From Stappia sp. (lineage in GTDB: Bacteria; Pseudomonadota; Alphaproteobacteria; Rhizobiales; Stappiaceae): a DNA stretch of 36,782 bases. Positions within the stretch are counted from its first letter, which is position 1. Every line of letters starts with the position of its first letter. Made by a program: the position numbers and the translations under genes. Location: NCBI GenBank assembly GCA_002722295.1, contig PBLF01000019.1, positions 1 through 36,782 of the forward strand, read 5' to 3'. The notes below the pieces were generated by a model. The model was given only the letters and a program-made list of their open reading frames with translations. It was not told where the DNA came from and searched no databases. Positions 24,474 through 32,012 of the stretch are shown in pieces.

Positions 24474-25130
24474 TCAACCCAGAAGCGCTGGAAGCCCCCT
24501 GACAGGCCCGAGCACACGCCCTGCGTCCTCGAGCCCGTCGCGAAGCATCCGCGAGACATGATCGCGTGTGCGCCTGCTACAACCGCCCGAGGCACGCGCG
24601 CCGGCGTCCTCCTCAAGATCCATGGCGATGGCTGTCACGGACTCGCCCTCAGCAATGATCCGATGCAACACACGAAACACCCGCGCTCCTACCTCGAGCC
24701 GAACTTTCAACAACCATCCATGCGCATCCGACGCACCGCAGATCAGGTCCGGCGCGACCGGACCGCGTCCACCGTCGACCCGCTCGAGCGTCCAGTCAAT
24801 CGCACGCACCAGCCCGCCACCGGCTTCCGTCTCCCATAGCCATGCCAGGCAGCGCGCCGTGTCGAGGTCGCGTTTTCCAAGCACCGCCTTCGGCCCGAGT
24901 GACAGCCGCTTCAACGTCCCACCCGCCCGCAACAGCGGATCGCGCGCCTTGCGCACGCCTGCCGAGGCATGACCGGTCGCGTGGCGCGTCTCGTTCGCCG
25001 CCGGGCGACGCAGGATGCCGAGCGGATCGCCCTGCACCTCGACACGCTCACGCGCCTCCCGCACCGCCGCCAGTTTCGCCCGCCTCTGGTCCTCGCACAT
25101 CGCCGCCTCCTGTTTCGCCATCATCGCCAT
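24474..25130 (-). CDS. Putative late gene regulator (Q position)
   Basis: A 218-residue protein. The N-terminal part is helical and basic. The middle contains ARCLAWLWETEAGGGLVRAIDWTLERVDGG written in two adjacent helices, and the C-terminal part has an HTH-like stretch (GESVTAIAMDLEED, then RRTRDHVSRMLRDGL). It is the last gene of the early chain, just upstream of a terminator and the structural genes. That is where lambda Q or other late activators are found. The start at 25130 has GAGGTGA upstream and lies 5 bases past the upstream stop. Family unrecognised; some resemblance to DUF6456-type HTH proteins. Confidence 0.55.
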   Translation of the reverse strand: MAMMAKQEAAMCEDQRRAKLAAVREARERVEVQGDPLGILRRPAANETRHATGHASAGVRKARDPLLRAGGTLKRLSLGPKAVLGKRDLDTARCLAWLWETEAGGGLVRAIDWTLERVDGGRGPVAPDLICGASDAHGWLLKVRLEVGARVFRVLHRIIAEGESVTAIAMDLEEDAGARASGGCSRRTRDHVSRMLRDGLEDAGRVLGPVRGLPALLG

Positions 25131-25135
25131 CACGC

Positions 25136-26536
25136 TCACCTCACTGCCTGCCGTCTGGCCTCGCCACTCGCCTCGCCCGCATCCGGCCCGTCGCGCGCCT
25201 GCGGTCCCAGCACATCCGCCGCGAACCGCTGCCATTCCTCGTGGAACCCGACCCACACCAGCGCCCCCGACCGCGCCGCCGATTGCACGAGATCGTCGCC
25301 CGCCGCCCGCTCACGCATTGCCGCCACGGATTGCAGCCACTCGTCCCGCATCGCCGCGTAACCCTCGAGATCCGGCAGGGCGTGGGTTTCCCGCACATGC
25401 CCGGCGAGCTTGATCACCAGCCCGTCGGCATGAGCCCGGGCCAGCACCTCCCGCGCCGCTACGGAGCGCAGGAACTGTTCGACAACGGCCCGATCCAGCA
25501 AACGCGGCTTGGGCTCGTCACGCGCCGCCCGCTCGACAGGGTCCGGCAGCACGCGGAACGGCGCGTCTCTCAGGTATTTCAGCAGCCGGCCCGGCTTGCG
25601 CTTCGCTGCTCGGACCCGCCGCAAATAGACATCGAGCCGCCTATGCGAGGACCGCTTGTCGTCGGCGGAAAGCGCCGCCCATGCCGCATCGATGGGCGGC
25701 CGCCGTTCGGTCACCGCGCCGGGAAACTCGCGCAGCAGATCGTTGAGCATCCGGGTTTCGTGCGCCTTGCGAGCCGCCGCGCTGCGGTCGGGCCCATCGC
25801 CTGACCCGCCATCGGACGCATCGTCCGGGCCGTGATCGTCGTGAGGGGCCCCGGCATCCGCCGCACTCACCCCCTCGGGGCGAGCGTCGCCGGCATGGGC
25901 CACGGTCACCGCACCCTCGTCGTGGGCCTCCCGGCCCGTCCCGTCGCCCGGATGGTCGTCGGTGGGCACATGTGGTGCTTCCGGGTCGTGCGGCGCTTCG
26001 GCTTTTTTTTGCCTTTGAGCTTTTTTTTGATCGTTTGTTAATGGGGTCGTTAATGCTGTGCACCCAGAGTGAACAGGGGGGTGTTCATCCTGGGTGTACA
26101 GGGGCCTGTTCACCAGGTGAACAGGGGTACCCACTACATCTAGTGCCTCACCGCCCTCAAACGCCGCGTCATCACCCCCATCCGGATCGTCCTCGATGTC
26201 GAGTTCCGGGGCCGCGAGGGCGTCGTCCACGTCCATGCGCACACGGTAGCTGGAGGCCGCGCGCCCGCCATCGGCGCGCCAGTGGGTGCGGGTTTCCAGA
26301 TAGCCCCACTCGACCAGCCGGGCGATTGAGCGCGACACCGTGGGGCGCGACACGTTGATAGCGCCGGCCAGTTTGCCCTGGTTGAGCCGGCACCAGCCGT
26401 TGCGGTCGGTGTGACGACCGATCAGCCCGAGGATTTGCAGATCCCGCCCCTGAAACCGGGGATCGGTGACCGCCGCCGCCGGGATGATGGAATAGCGCGG
26501 CCCGCCCGCGACAGCCTGTGCGCCCGCCCCGCTCAT
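25136..26536 (-). CDS. Winged-helix replication initiator (lambda O-like role)
   Basis: A 466-residue protein. Residues about 20-90 form a winged helix-turn-helix (LQILGLIGRHTDRNGWCRLN, then KLAGAINVSRPTVSRSIARL and GYLETR). A long acidic linker (about 105-260) is coded by DNA containing direct and inverted repeats and a T-rich tract. The C-terminal half is helical and charged, a plausible helicase-loader contact. Winged-helix initiators of this type bind iterons inside their own gene, as O does in lambda. Start at 26536 overlaps the upstream stop as ATGA. Confidence 0.75.
   Translation of the reverse strand: MSGAGAQAVAGGPRYSIIPAAAVTDPRFQGRDLQILGLIGRHTDRNGWCRLNQGKLAGAINVSRPTVSRSIARLVEWGYLETRTHWRADGGRAASSYRVRMDVDDALAAPELDIEDDPDGGDDAAFEGGEALDVVGTPVHLVNRPLYTQDEHPPVHSGCTALTTPLTNDQKKAQRQKKAEAPHDPEAPHVPTDDHPGDGTGREAHDEGAVTVAHAGDARPEGVSAADAGAPHDDHGPDDASDGGSGDGPDRSAAARKAHETRMLNDLLREFPGAVTERRPPIDAAWAALSADDKRSSHRRLDVYLRRVRAAKRKPGRLLKYLRDAPFRVLPDPVERAARDEPKPRLLDRAVVEQFLRSVAAREVLARAHADGLVIKLAGHVRETHALPDLEGYAAMRDEWLQSVAAMRERAAGDDLVQSAARSGALVWVGFHEEWQRFAADVLGPQARDGPDAGEASGEARRQAVR
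26003..26125. other. Candidate replication origin inside the initiator gene
   Basis: Three copies of GTGAACAGG or a one-base variant lie on the plus strand (26069-26077, variant GTGTACAGG 26094-26102, 26117-26125). Inverted copies lie at 26105-26113 and, weaker, at 26082-26088. The copies at 26105-26125 form a perfect palindrome with 10-bp arms (CCTGTTCACC) around one base. Beside them is a T-rich stretch with two runs of eight T (26003-26010, 26021-26028) and more AT bases up to 26054, in an otherwise GC-rich gene. Iterons next to an unwinding tract are the parts of a lambda-type origin. Confidence 0.65.
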
Positions 26537-26901
26537 GACAGCCACCACGCGACCACAGCAGGGACGTCAAAAAGCACACGGCCGGCGGCTCCGGCCACAA
26601 TGGTGTAAAAGCAGCCCCGCCGAAAACCTTCCTCAGCCCTCGCCCGCCACACCGCTCGTGTGACCTCCAGCCCGCGCCGCTCGGCTTCGATCTCGATCAG
26701 CGCATTTGCGCGGGCGCATCGGACCCTGGCAATCCTCTTGCACGCCTGAAACGATCGAGCCATCGCAAGAGCGTCATGGGCCGTGTAGGTCACCGTCACC
26801 GTGCCGTGTTCCCCGGCTCCGAGCGCGGCGATACGAAACCGCCGCGACCAACGGTCGAACGCCTCGACAACCTCGTCGTCGGTCATTGCGTCGCCGCTCA
26901 T
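26533..26901 (-). CDS. Hypothetical protein of the replication operon
   Basis: A 122-residue protein with a helical, arginine-rich middle (ACKRIARVRCARANALIEIE) and a C-terminal stretch rich in Val, Ala and Trp (VLFDVPAVVAWWLS). It overlaps both neighbours by ATGA junctions. No family recognised. Its place between the DnaA-like and initiator genes hints at a role in replication, but nothing diagnostic is visible. Confidence 0.6.
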   Translation of the reverse strand: MSGDAMTDDEVVEAFDRWSRRFRIAALGAGEHGTVTVTYTAHDALAMARSFQACKRIARVRCARANALIEIEAERRGLEVTRAVWRARAEEGFRRGCFYTIVAGAAGRVLFDVPAVVAWWLS

Positions 26902-27320
26902 GCCTCGCCCCTCCGCGCCCGGGTCTGCTGCACGTTGTAAATCACGGTGCTGTGGTTACGTCTGAACACGCGCCCGATGGCGATGAACGCGAACCCCTCG
27001 TCGTTCAGTTGCGTCCAGATAGCGCCGCGCAGGCGCACGACCTCGCGCATGTGCGAGGGGCGCCGCAGGATCTCAAGCGAGGTTCCCAGAGCCGCGCACA
27101 GCGCCTCTGCGCGATCGCGGCACCTCTCGTCTGCGGGCTCTCCCGGCTCCCGCCCGACAACGCGCAACGTGGTGATGCGGTAGGGCAACGCCGGGGCGCG
27201 GGTGCGAATGCGCAGCGTCGCGCGGTCGATGGCCTCACGCCGGATCCGCACGTCCCGATCCCGCAGCACGGTACGGATGATCTCCGGATCGGGCTCGGAC
27301 ACGATCACGGGCGCGCTCAT
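26898..27320 (-). CDS. Stand-alone DnaA domain IV-like protein
   Basis: A 140-residue protein. The C-terminal part (about residues 88-135) matches DnaA domain IV: SHMREVVRLRGAIWTQLND for the first helices, and IGRVFRRNHSTVIYNV corresponding to the DnaA signature (in which RDHTTVLHA follows a helix). This part binds DnaA boxes in the host protein. The ATPase domain is absent, so it cannot open origins alone. It could compete with host DnaA or bring host proteins to the phage origin. It sits two genes upstream of the initiator gene. Confidence 0.78.
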   Translation of the reverse strand: MSAPVIVSEPDPEIIRTVLRDRDVRIRREAIDRATLRIRTRAPALPYRITTLRVVGREPGEPADERCRDRAEALCAALGTSLEILRRPSHMREVVRLRGAIWTQLNDEGFAFIAIGRVFRRNHSTVIYNVQQTRARRGEA

Positions 27321-27577
27321 GACAGCACCCCCAGCCTGCGGGCCTCGACCAAGACTGCGGTAAGCTCGCCGGACGGCGCGGCGACCAGCCGCCCGCCCAC
27401 TTTGTGCAATTCAAGGAGGGCCGTCCCGCATTCGGCAATCGCCTCGATGCGCCGTTCGAGATCCCGGAACGCCGATCCGTGGCGCCTCGCGAGAGCCGCA
27501 TGAGCACGCACCAGATCGTCAATTGCGTCCCGCAGCATCTCGCCCTCAACGGTGATGGTATGGATCATCCGCGCCAT
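27317..27577 (-). CDS. Small hypothetical protein
   Basis: An 86-residue, mostly helical protein (MLRDAIDDLVRAHAALARRHG then LERRIEAIAECGTALLELH). The start at 27577 overlaps the stop of the upstream methyltransferase (TAATG) and its stop overlaps the DnaA-like start. No known family. The shape suggests a coiled-coil partner protein. The longer open frame upstream is a shadow of the methyltransferase gene. Confidence 0.6.
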   Translation of the reverse strand: MARMIHTITVEGEMLRDAIDDLVRAHAALARRHGSAFRDLERRIEAIAECGTALLELHKVGGRLVAAPSGELTAVLVEARRLGVLS

Positions 27578-29436
27578 TACTCCGCCGCCTCCCGCTGCAT
27601 CGCCAGTTCGGGCACGTTCGCGCGCACCAGCGCCTCCGCGAGCGGCGGACACACGCTGTTGCCGCACATGCGGCCCTGTGCCGCCTGGCTGACGGGGATG
27701 CGCGCGCCGTACTCGTCGACGCCATGCTCGATCTCATAGGTGTCCGGGAACCCCTGCGCGCGAAACCGCTCGCGCGGCGTCAGCATCCGCAACCCGATAT
27801 CGGCGATGGCGTAGGTCTGCCCGTCGATCTCCAGCGTCACCAGCGAAGAGCGGTCGCGCGTGGTGTCGGTCGGCATCGGACGGGACACCGCCCAGCCCTC
27901 GCCGGTGCCGTAGTAGGTATCGAGGAACGCCGCGACCACGCCCGCCTTGCCGGCTCCTCCGGCCGTGATCGTGCCGACCGGATCGTCGCAGGCGGAACCG
28001 ACCGACGCGCCGAACTGTCGCGTCACATGAGCGGCGACCACGCCGAATTTCGGCGCGCCTGCCATGACCGTATCCAACGGCTCGCTCGGTGATTGACCGA
28101 CGCCATTTTGGGTGAACCGGCTGATACTCGCCGCAACGAGCCCCTGTTGCGAACCCGCCTGTGTGACCGTCGAAACCGGTTCCAGAACATGCCGCGCTGG
28201 TCGCCCGGGATGCGAACCCGCCGTGTGCTGTGCCATGAACGCGGCCACGACGGCATGTTTCGCGCCACCGGCCACCTGCGTTCCGACCGGAGCCCGAACG
28301 TCGAGCGCGCGCGGCGCCTGCCCCTCGCGCTCGCCATAGCCTGTTTGCACCATGGATGCCGCCACGAGGCAGGCGTCGGCCTTGGTGGTCTGTGTGCCCA
28401 ACGGTTCGCCCCCGCCGCGGGGCGCCGATTGCCCGGCGCGGCCACCGCATCCGACGACGGACGGCACGACCAGCCCATGCGCGTTTCCGGCGCTCGTCTG
28501 CGTGCCGATGGGCTCATCGATTGAATATTCGCGCCGACCGCCGGAATAGCCATGGGCGACCGAGACCAGAAACGGCTTTTCCGCCTCCAGAACATAGCGC
28601 ACCACGCCGCGTGCGATGCGCTTGAGTGTCGCCTCCGCGAGCGGCCTCTTGGCGCGGATGCCCCAGCGCGCCTTGATCTCCTCCGACGTGTCGAAAATCG
28701 ACGGACACGGCAGCGACCAGTCGATGATTGACGCCGCCGTGCGCCACGGCAGCTTGCGCCCGGCGATCACGTCGGCACTGTACGGCGCGCCATGCGTCGG
28801 TTCCGGCCACACGATGGGCGCACCGTCGCGCCGGGCGATGACGAACAGCCTTTTGCGGATCGTCGGCGCGCCATAGTCGCAGGCGCGCAGCTCGCGCCAC
28901 TCGATCCGGTACCCCAGCCGCCGCAGCTCCCGGCACCAGGCGTCGAACGTCTGCCCCACGCGGTCGGGACACGGGCGATAACCGCCCTTGCCGTCCGGCA
29001 CCACCGGCCCCCAGGTGCGGAACTCCTCCACGTTCTCGAGGATGATCACGCGCGGCCGGGCGCGCTTCGCCCATGTCACGACCACCCACGCCAGATCGCG
29101 GATGTTCCTTTTGACCGGTCGCCCGCCCTTGGCCTTGCTGAAATGCTTGCAGTCGGGCGAGAACCACGCCAGCCCGACCGGGCGCCGCCCCACCACGTCG
29201 ATGGGGTCCACGCGGTAGATGTTGCGCGACAGGTGCACCGTGCACGGGTGGTTCGCCCGGTGCAGGGCCAGCGCCTCGGCATCGTGGTTGATCGCGAAAT
29301 CAGGCGAGCGACCGAGCGCCATTTCAATGCCGGTGGACGCCCCGCCCCCACCGGCGAAACTGTCGACGACGACCTCATAGCGCGGCGGCTCACATACGCG
29401 CGGAGCCGGCCCGCCGGAAAACAGGTCAGCCCTCAT
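27577..29436 (-). CDS. DNA cytosine-5 methyltransferase with repeated specificity region
   Basis: A 619-residue enzyme that methylates cytosine at carbon 5. Motif I DSFAGGGGASTGIEMA (about 25-40), motif IV SPDCKHFS with catalytic C96, motif VI ENVEEF (134-139), motif VIII RKRLFVIA (194-201) and motif X GNSVCPPLAEAL near the end are all present. From about 310 to 545 the region expected to read the target holds about seven degenerate repeats of roughly 35 residues built around EPxGTxT...GLVVA (variants EPIGTQT, EPLGTQT, APVGTQV, EPVSTVT, EPLDTVM, DPVGTIT, MPTDTT). The start at 29436 overlaps the previous stop, with AGGAGG upstream. Role: probably protection of phage DNA or altered host gene control. 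Confidence 0.88.
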   Translation of the reverse strand: MRADLFSGGPAPRVCEPPRYEVVVDSFAGGGGASTGIEMALGRSPDFAINHDAEALALHRANHPCTVHLSRNIYRVDPIDVVGRRPVGLAWFSPDCKHFSKAKGGRPVKRNIRDLAWVVVTWAKRARPRVIILENVEEFRTWGPVVPDGKGGYRPCPDRVGQTFDAWCRELRRLGYRIEWRELRACDYGAPTIRKRLFVIARRDGAPIVWPEPTHGAPYSADVIAGRKLPWRTAASIIDWSLPCPSIFDTSEEIKARWGIRAKRPLAEATLKRIARGVVRYVLEAEKPFLVSVAHGYSGGRREYSIDEPIGTQTSAGNAHGLVVPSVVGCGGRAGQSAPRGGGEPLGTQTTKADACLVAASMVQTGYGEREGQAPRALDVRAPVGTQVAGGAKHAVVAAFMAQHTAGSHPGRPARHVLEPVSTVTQAGSQQGLVAASISRFTQNGVGQSPSEPLDTVMAGAPKFGVVAAHVTRQFGASVGSACDDPVGTITAGGAGKAGVVAAFLDTYYGTGEGWAVSRPMPTDTTRDRSSLVTLEIDGQTYAIADIGLRMLTPRERFRAQGFPDTYEIEHGVDEYGARIPVSQAAQGRMCGNSVCPPLAEALVRANVPELAMQREAAE

Positions 29437-29975
29437 GCCACAGCCCTCCTGAGAAAGACGGGGCCGGCACATGCAATCGATCGGGAGTCGAACAGGTACC
29501 AGCAGCAATTGTCCTTGGCGGCATGCGCGCTGTGCCGCATCCATTTCACGCGCCCGACGCTGACAATCGCCGTGCAGTGGCGCATGCGCCCATCCGCATG
29601 GCGGGTGTGCATCCAGTCCGCGTCGAACAGCAGCCACGTCGGCGCGAGCCGTGGCAGCACATCGATCAGCTCGTGCAGCACGTCGCGCGACCACGGCGGG
29701 TTCGTGATGATGTAATCAGCCCCGCGCAGACGCTCCGCATCGAAGCACCTGGCGTCGAACGCCTCTACGCCGGGATACCGGGCAACCACGTCATAGCGGC
29801 CGTTGCAGGCATGGCCAGCACGCATCAGCGGGCCCACCAGATCGCCCCATCCGACGCACGGCTCGACAAAGCTCGCGCCCGGCCGCAACCATGGCAGCAA
29901 GCGCGACACCGGCTTCGGGTCGGTCGTGCGGTACAAATCCTTGTCGATACGTGCGAACGCGCTGCGCTTGCCCAT
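29433..29975 (-). CDS. Small N6-adenine/N4-cytosine-type DNA methyltransferase
   Basis: A 180-residue class I SAM-dependent methyltransferase. The SAM-binding motif is FVEPCVGWGDLVGPL (about 37-51) and the catalytic motif NPPW is at 92-95 (DYIITNPPWSR). These are the motifs of amino-methyltransferases acting on adenine N6 or cytosine N4. The size is small, with no distinct target-recognition domain visible. It shares an ATGA junction with the C5 enzyme, so both modifications are made together. A larger protein-modifying role is possible but less likely. Confidence 0.8.
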   Translation of the reverse strand: MGKRSAFARIDKDLYRTTDPKPVSRLLPWLRPGASFVEPCVGWGDLVGPLMRAGHACNGRYDVVARYPGVEAFDARCFDAERLRGADYIITNPPWSRDVLHELIDVLPRLAPTWLLFDADWMHTRHADGRMRHCTAIVSVGRVKWMRHSAHAAKDNCCWYLFDSRSIACAGPVFLRRAVA

Positions 29976-30367
29976 CACGCCCGCCCCCCTTGGTCCGCGC
30001 CCTCGAGCAGCGACAGCAGCCCCGCCGTCTCGTCGCGGGCGGCAATGCGGCGCACGCGCCGTGTCGCGCCGGAGAGAGCGCCCCACCGGTCGATGAACGA
30101 TTGTTTTTCCGTGATCGCCGTGAGCGCCCGGCGCAAACCGCGCTGCAGCGCCGCGTTGCGGGTGGCGAGATCCGCCGCCCGCGCCGCCTCCAGGTCCGCC
30201 CGCGCGGCCTCATAGGCGGCCAGTGCCTCCGCGTGCGCCAGCTGCACCCGCAGGTCGTCCGGGCGCCGGTCGGCCACGGCGCGCTTGCGATCGAGATCCC
30301 GCGCCGCCTGGTCGCAGGCAGCCTGACAACGGGCCACGATCGCCCCTGTTTCCGGGCGCGCGCTCAT
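29975..30367 (-). CDS. Coiled-coil hypothetical protein
   Basis: A 130-residue protein, nearly all helix and rich in Ala, Arg, Asp and Glu with heptad-like leucines (AALQRGLRRALTAITEKQ). It overlaps both neighbours at start and stop. No family recognised. It may support the methyltransferase genes downstream, but there is no direct sign of that. Confidence 0.6.
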   Translation of the reverse strand: MSARPETGAIVARCQAACDQAARDLDRKRAVADRRPDDLRVQLAHAEALAAYEAARADLEAARAADLATRNAALQRGLRRALTAITEKQSFIDRWGALSGATRRVRRIAARDETAGLLSLLEGADQGGRA

Positions 30368-30699
30368 GGCCGCGCCTCCCGCATTGAGGAATTACAACGT
30401 GTTACACTGGTGGTTCCCCGTGAAACACCCCCAGAAGCGGCCTTGTGGAACCCGCCCTCGCGCCGGTGCATCGCCACCGCGTCCAGCAGCGCGAAAGGGT
30501 TCACGTCGTGCAGCCGACACAGCCGAAGGAAAGAAATCGCCGAAACAGGCTTGCCGTTCTCGGCATGGCTGACGACACGCGGCGACACCCCGGCAAGCTC
30601 CGCAGCCTCCCGGGTGGTCCGCCCGGCCCGCTCCCGCGCCGCGCGGAACGCAGCCCCCAGGAACGCCAGCGCCGCCGCCTCATGCACCGCGCCGCTCAT
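30364..30699 (-). CDS. XRE-type helix-turn-helix protein
   Basis: A 111-residue protein. Residues about 13-65 hold an XRE fold: FRAARERAGRTTREAAELAG, then VSPRVVSHAENGKPVSAIS and FLRLCRLHDVNPFALLD. The C-terminal tail is short and basic (RREGGFHKAA), with no protease domain. It is in the middle of the early operon and could adjust early-gene expression. Start chosen at the ATGA junction with the upstream ASCH-like gene. Confidence 0.75.
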   Translation of the reverse strand: MSGAVHEAAALAFLGAAFRAARERAGRTTREAAELAGVSPRVVSHAENGKPVSAISFLRLCRLHDVNPFALLDAVAMHRREGGFHKAASGGVSRGTTSVTRCNSSMREARP

Positions 30700-31370
30700 G
30701 ACACGCGCTCCAGCGTGTCGATGTTGCCGTGGTGAACGGTGAACGTGAGGGCGCAAACCCACGGATTTGCATCCCACCCGTGGCCGCGTTTGGCGTTGAT
30801 GCTGTCCCATAGCCGGCGGAATGCGGCCCGCGCCGTGTGTGCCATACCGTCGATCACGACCAGCCCGGCGTCGTTGACCACAATCCCTTCCGCCTCGGCG
30901 TCGTCGCTGCTGATCTCCTGCAGCCGCTGCACGCGCACGTCGGTGACGACGAGGGTCAGACGGGAGGCCCAGCGGGGCATATGGGTAGGGCGCCGTATCC
31001 TTCCGAGCCACGGGGCTTCATCCTCGTTGGCCAGGTAACCGATGGATTGGCTCGGATTAATGTAGCGTGCAGCTATCCCATCCAAGTGAGATCCAGTAGT
31101 CCACGCCTCCCGCACCCAAAGCCGATCTCCGGCGCTGTAGTGAGGATCCAATTCTTCTGTGCGCACCGCCCCGCCGCCTACTGAAGCAGCCGCAAAACGG
31201 TAGTAGGCTGCCACGTTGGATGCCTTCGCTGGGACATACGTGCAGTCAATGCCGCCGTCGTAATAGCCATCTGCGAAGGGCTGCGGGATTACCCGCCTCG
31301 TCTGCGTCTTCCTGCCATCCAGAAGCGCGCGGATTTCCCAGTCGCGGAAATTCATCGGTCGATCGGTCAC
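30696..31370 (-). CDS. ASCH/PUA-like phage protein
   Basis: A 224-residue protein with the pattern seen in ASCH-like phage proteins: ALLDGRKTQTRRVIPQ (about 15-30) near the start, GDRLWVREAW near the middle, then a beta-strand pair (RLTLVVTDVRVQRLQEIS) and a WDSINAKRG...WVCALTFTV ending. ASCH/PUA folds bind RNA or modified bases. The GTG at 31370 overlaps the upstream stop (GTGA), with GGGAGG upstream. In some lambda-like phages homologues are annotated as morphogenetic proteins without proof of function. Confidence 0.7.
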   Translation of the reverse strand: MTDRPMNFRDWEIRALLDGRKTQTRRVIPQPFADGYYDGGIDCTYVPAKASNVAAYYRFAAASVGGGAVRTEELDPHYSAGDRLWVREAWTTGSHLDGIAARYINPSQSIGYLANEDEAPWLGRIRRPTHMPRWASRLTLVVTDVRVQRLQEISSDDAEAEGIVVNDAGLVVIDGMAHTARAAFRRLWDSINAKRGHGWDANPWVCALTFTVHHGNIDTLERVS

Positions 31371-31636
31371 GCCGCCACCCTCCCGTTGCCGAACAGCCGC
31401 CCGTCCCGCGCAGCCGCCACGCCCGCCGTGCGGCGAATGTCGTCGCCGCTCACGCCGCACCAGCCGGCAACGCTCACGAAATCCGCGTCGGAGACGAACC
31501 GGCCGGCGCCAAACGCCTGCACCGCCGCCGGGGCATTCTCGAACGAGCGCCCGGCCACCCGCGCGCCCTGGACGAACAGCGCCAGCACGCGCCGCCCGTG
31601 GGCGCGCTCCTGCGGGGTGAACGGGGCGGCACTCAT
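31367..31636 (-). CDS. Small hypothetical protein
   Basis: An 89-residue protein, helical at the start (RAHGRRVLALFVQGARVAG) with a short GRF-W-G patterned middle. It begins at an ATGA junction with the small membrane gene upstream. No family recognised. The longer upstream reading is a shadow. Confidence 0.55.
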   Translation of the reverse strand: MSAAPFTPQERAHGRRVLALFVQGARVAGRSFENAPAAVQAFGAGRFVSDADFVSVAGWCGVSGDDIRRTAGVAAARDGRLFGNGRVAA

Positions 31637-31791
31637 ACCCGGCACCCCGTCAGAACGGCACCGACGATCGCCAGCGAGAGCACCACCAGCACCAGCCCGA
31701 CGAGCCGCGACCGCCGCGCGCCTGCGTCCATGCGCATGTTCTGGTCGGCAAACCACCCGGCCAGCGGGTCAACAGAGTCACGGTCAACCAT
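31633..31791 (-). CDS. 52-residue single-span membrane protein
   Basis: A short open frame starting at ATG 31791 and stopping at 31633. It encodes a polar N terminus (about 28 residues, MVDRDSVDPLAGWFADQ...) followed by one hydrophobic helix (LVGLVLVVLSLAIVGAVL) and a Cys-Arg-Val end. Both ends overlap neighbours (TGATG upstream, ATGA downstream), which argues strongly that it is real. Small proteins with a helix of this kind occur in many phages. Function unknown. Confidence 0.65.
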   Translation of the reverse strand: MVDRDSVDPLAGWFADQNMRMDAGARRSRLVGLVLVVLSLAIVGAVLTGCRV

Positions 31792-32012
31792 CACTGCACC
31801 TCCATCCTCGATTGATCCTTGCGGGGAACATCCGTCGTGCCCGGCGCGGTCACGCGTGCCTCGAGCGCAAACACGCGGGCATCAAGCGCGGCGGCGCGGC
31901 GCTCGAGATCGGCGGTCGCGAAAAGCCCGGCCGCCACGAACGGCATCTGAAACGACGCCGCGACAAGCGCCGCCGCCGCCACCGCGAACACGGCTCGCCG
32001 GTCGTCCCTCAT
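31791..32012 (-). CDS. Small membrane protein with coiled coil
   Basis: A 73-residue protein with a hydrophobic helix (about residues 7-32, VFAVAAAALVAASFQMPFVAAGLFA) broken by proline, then a short alanine/arginine-rich coiled coil (LERRAAALDARVFALEARV). ATGA overlap with the GcrA-like gene upstream and TGATG with the next gene. Together with the 52-residue protein it forms a pair of tiny membrane proteins in the early operon. Role unknown. Confidence 0.6.
   Translation of the reverse strand: MRDDRRAVFAVAAAALVAASFQMPFVAAGLFATADLERRAAALDARVFALEARVTAPGTTDVPRKDQSRMEVQ

Noticed and set aside
26003..26125. CRISPR-like repeat array
   Set aside because: Repeats are only 9 bp, partly inverted and unevenly spaced with no spacers; they fit iterons.
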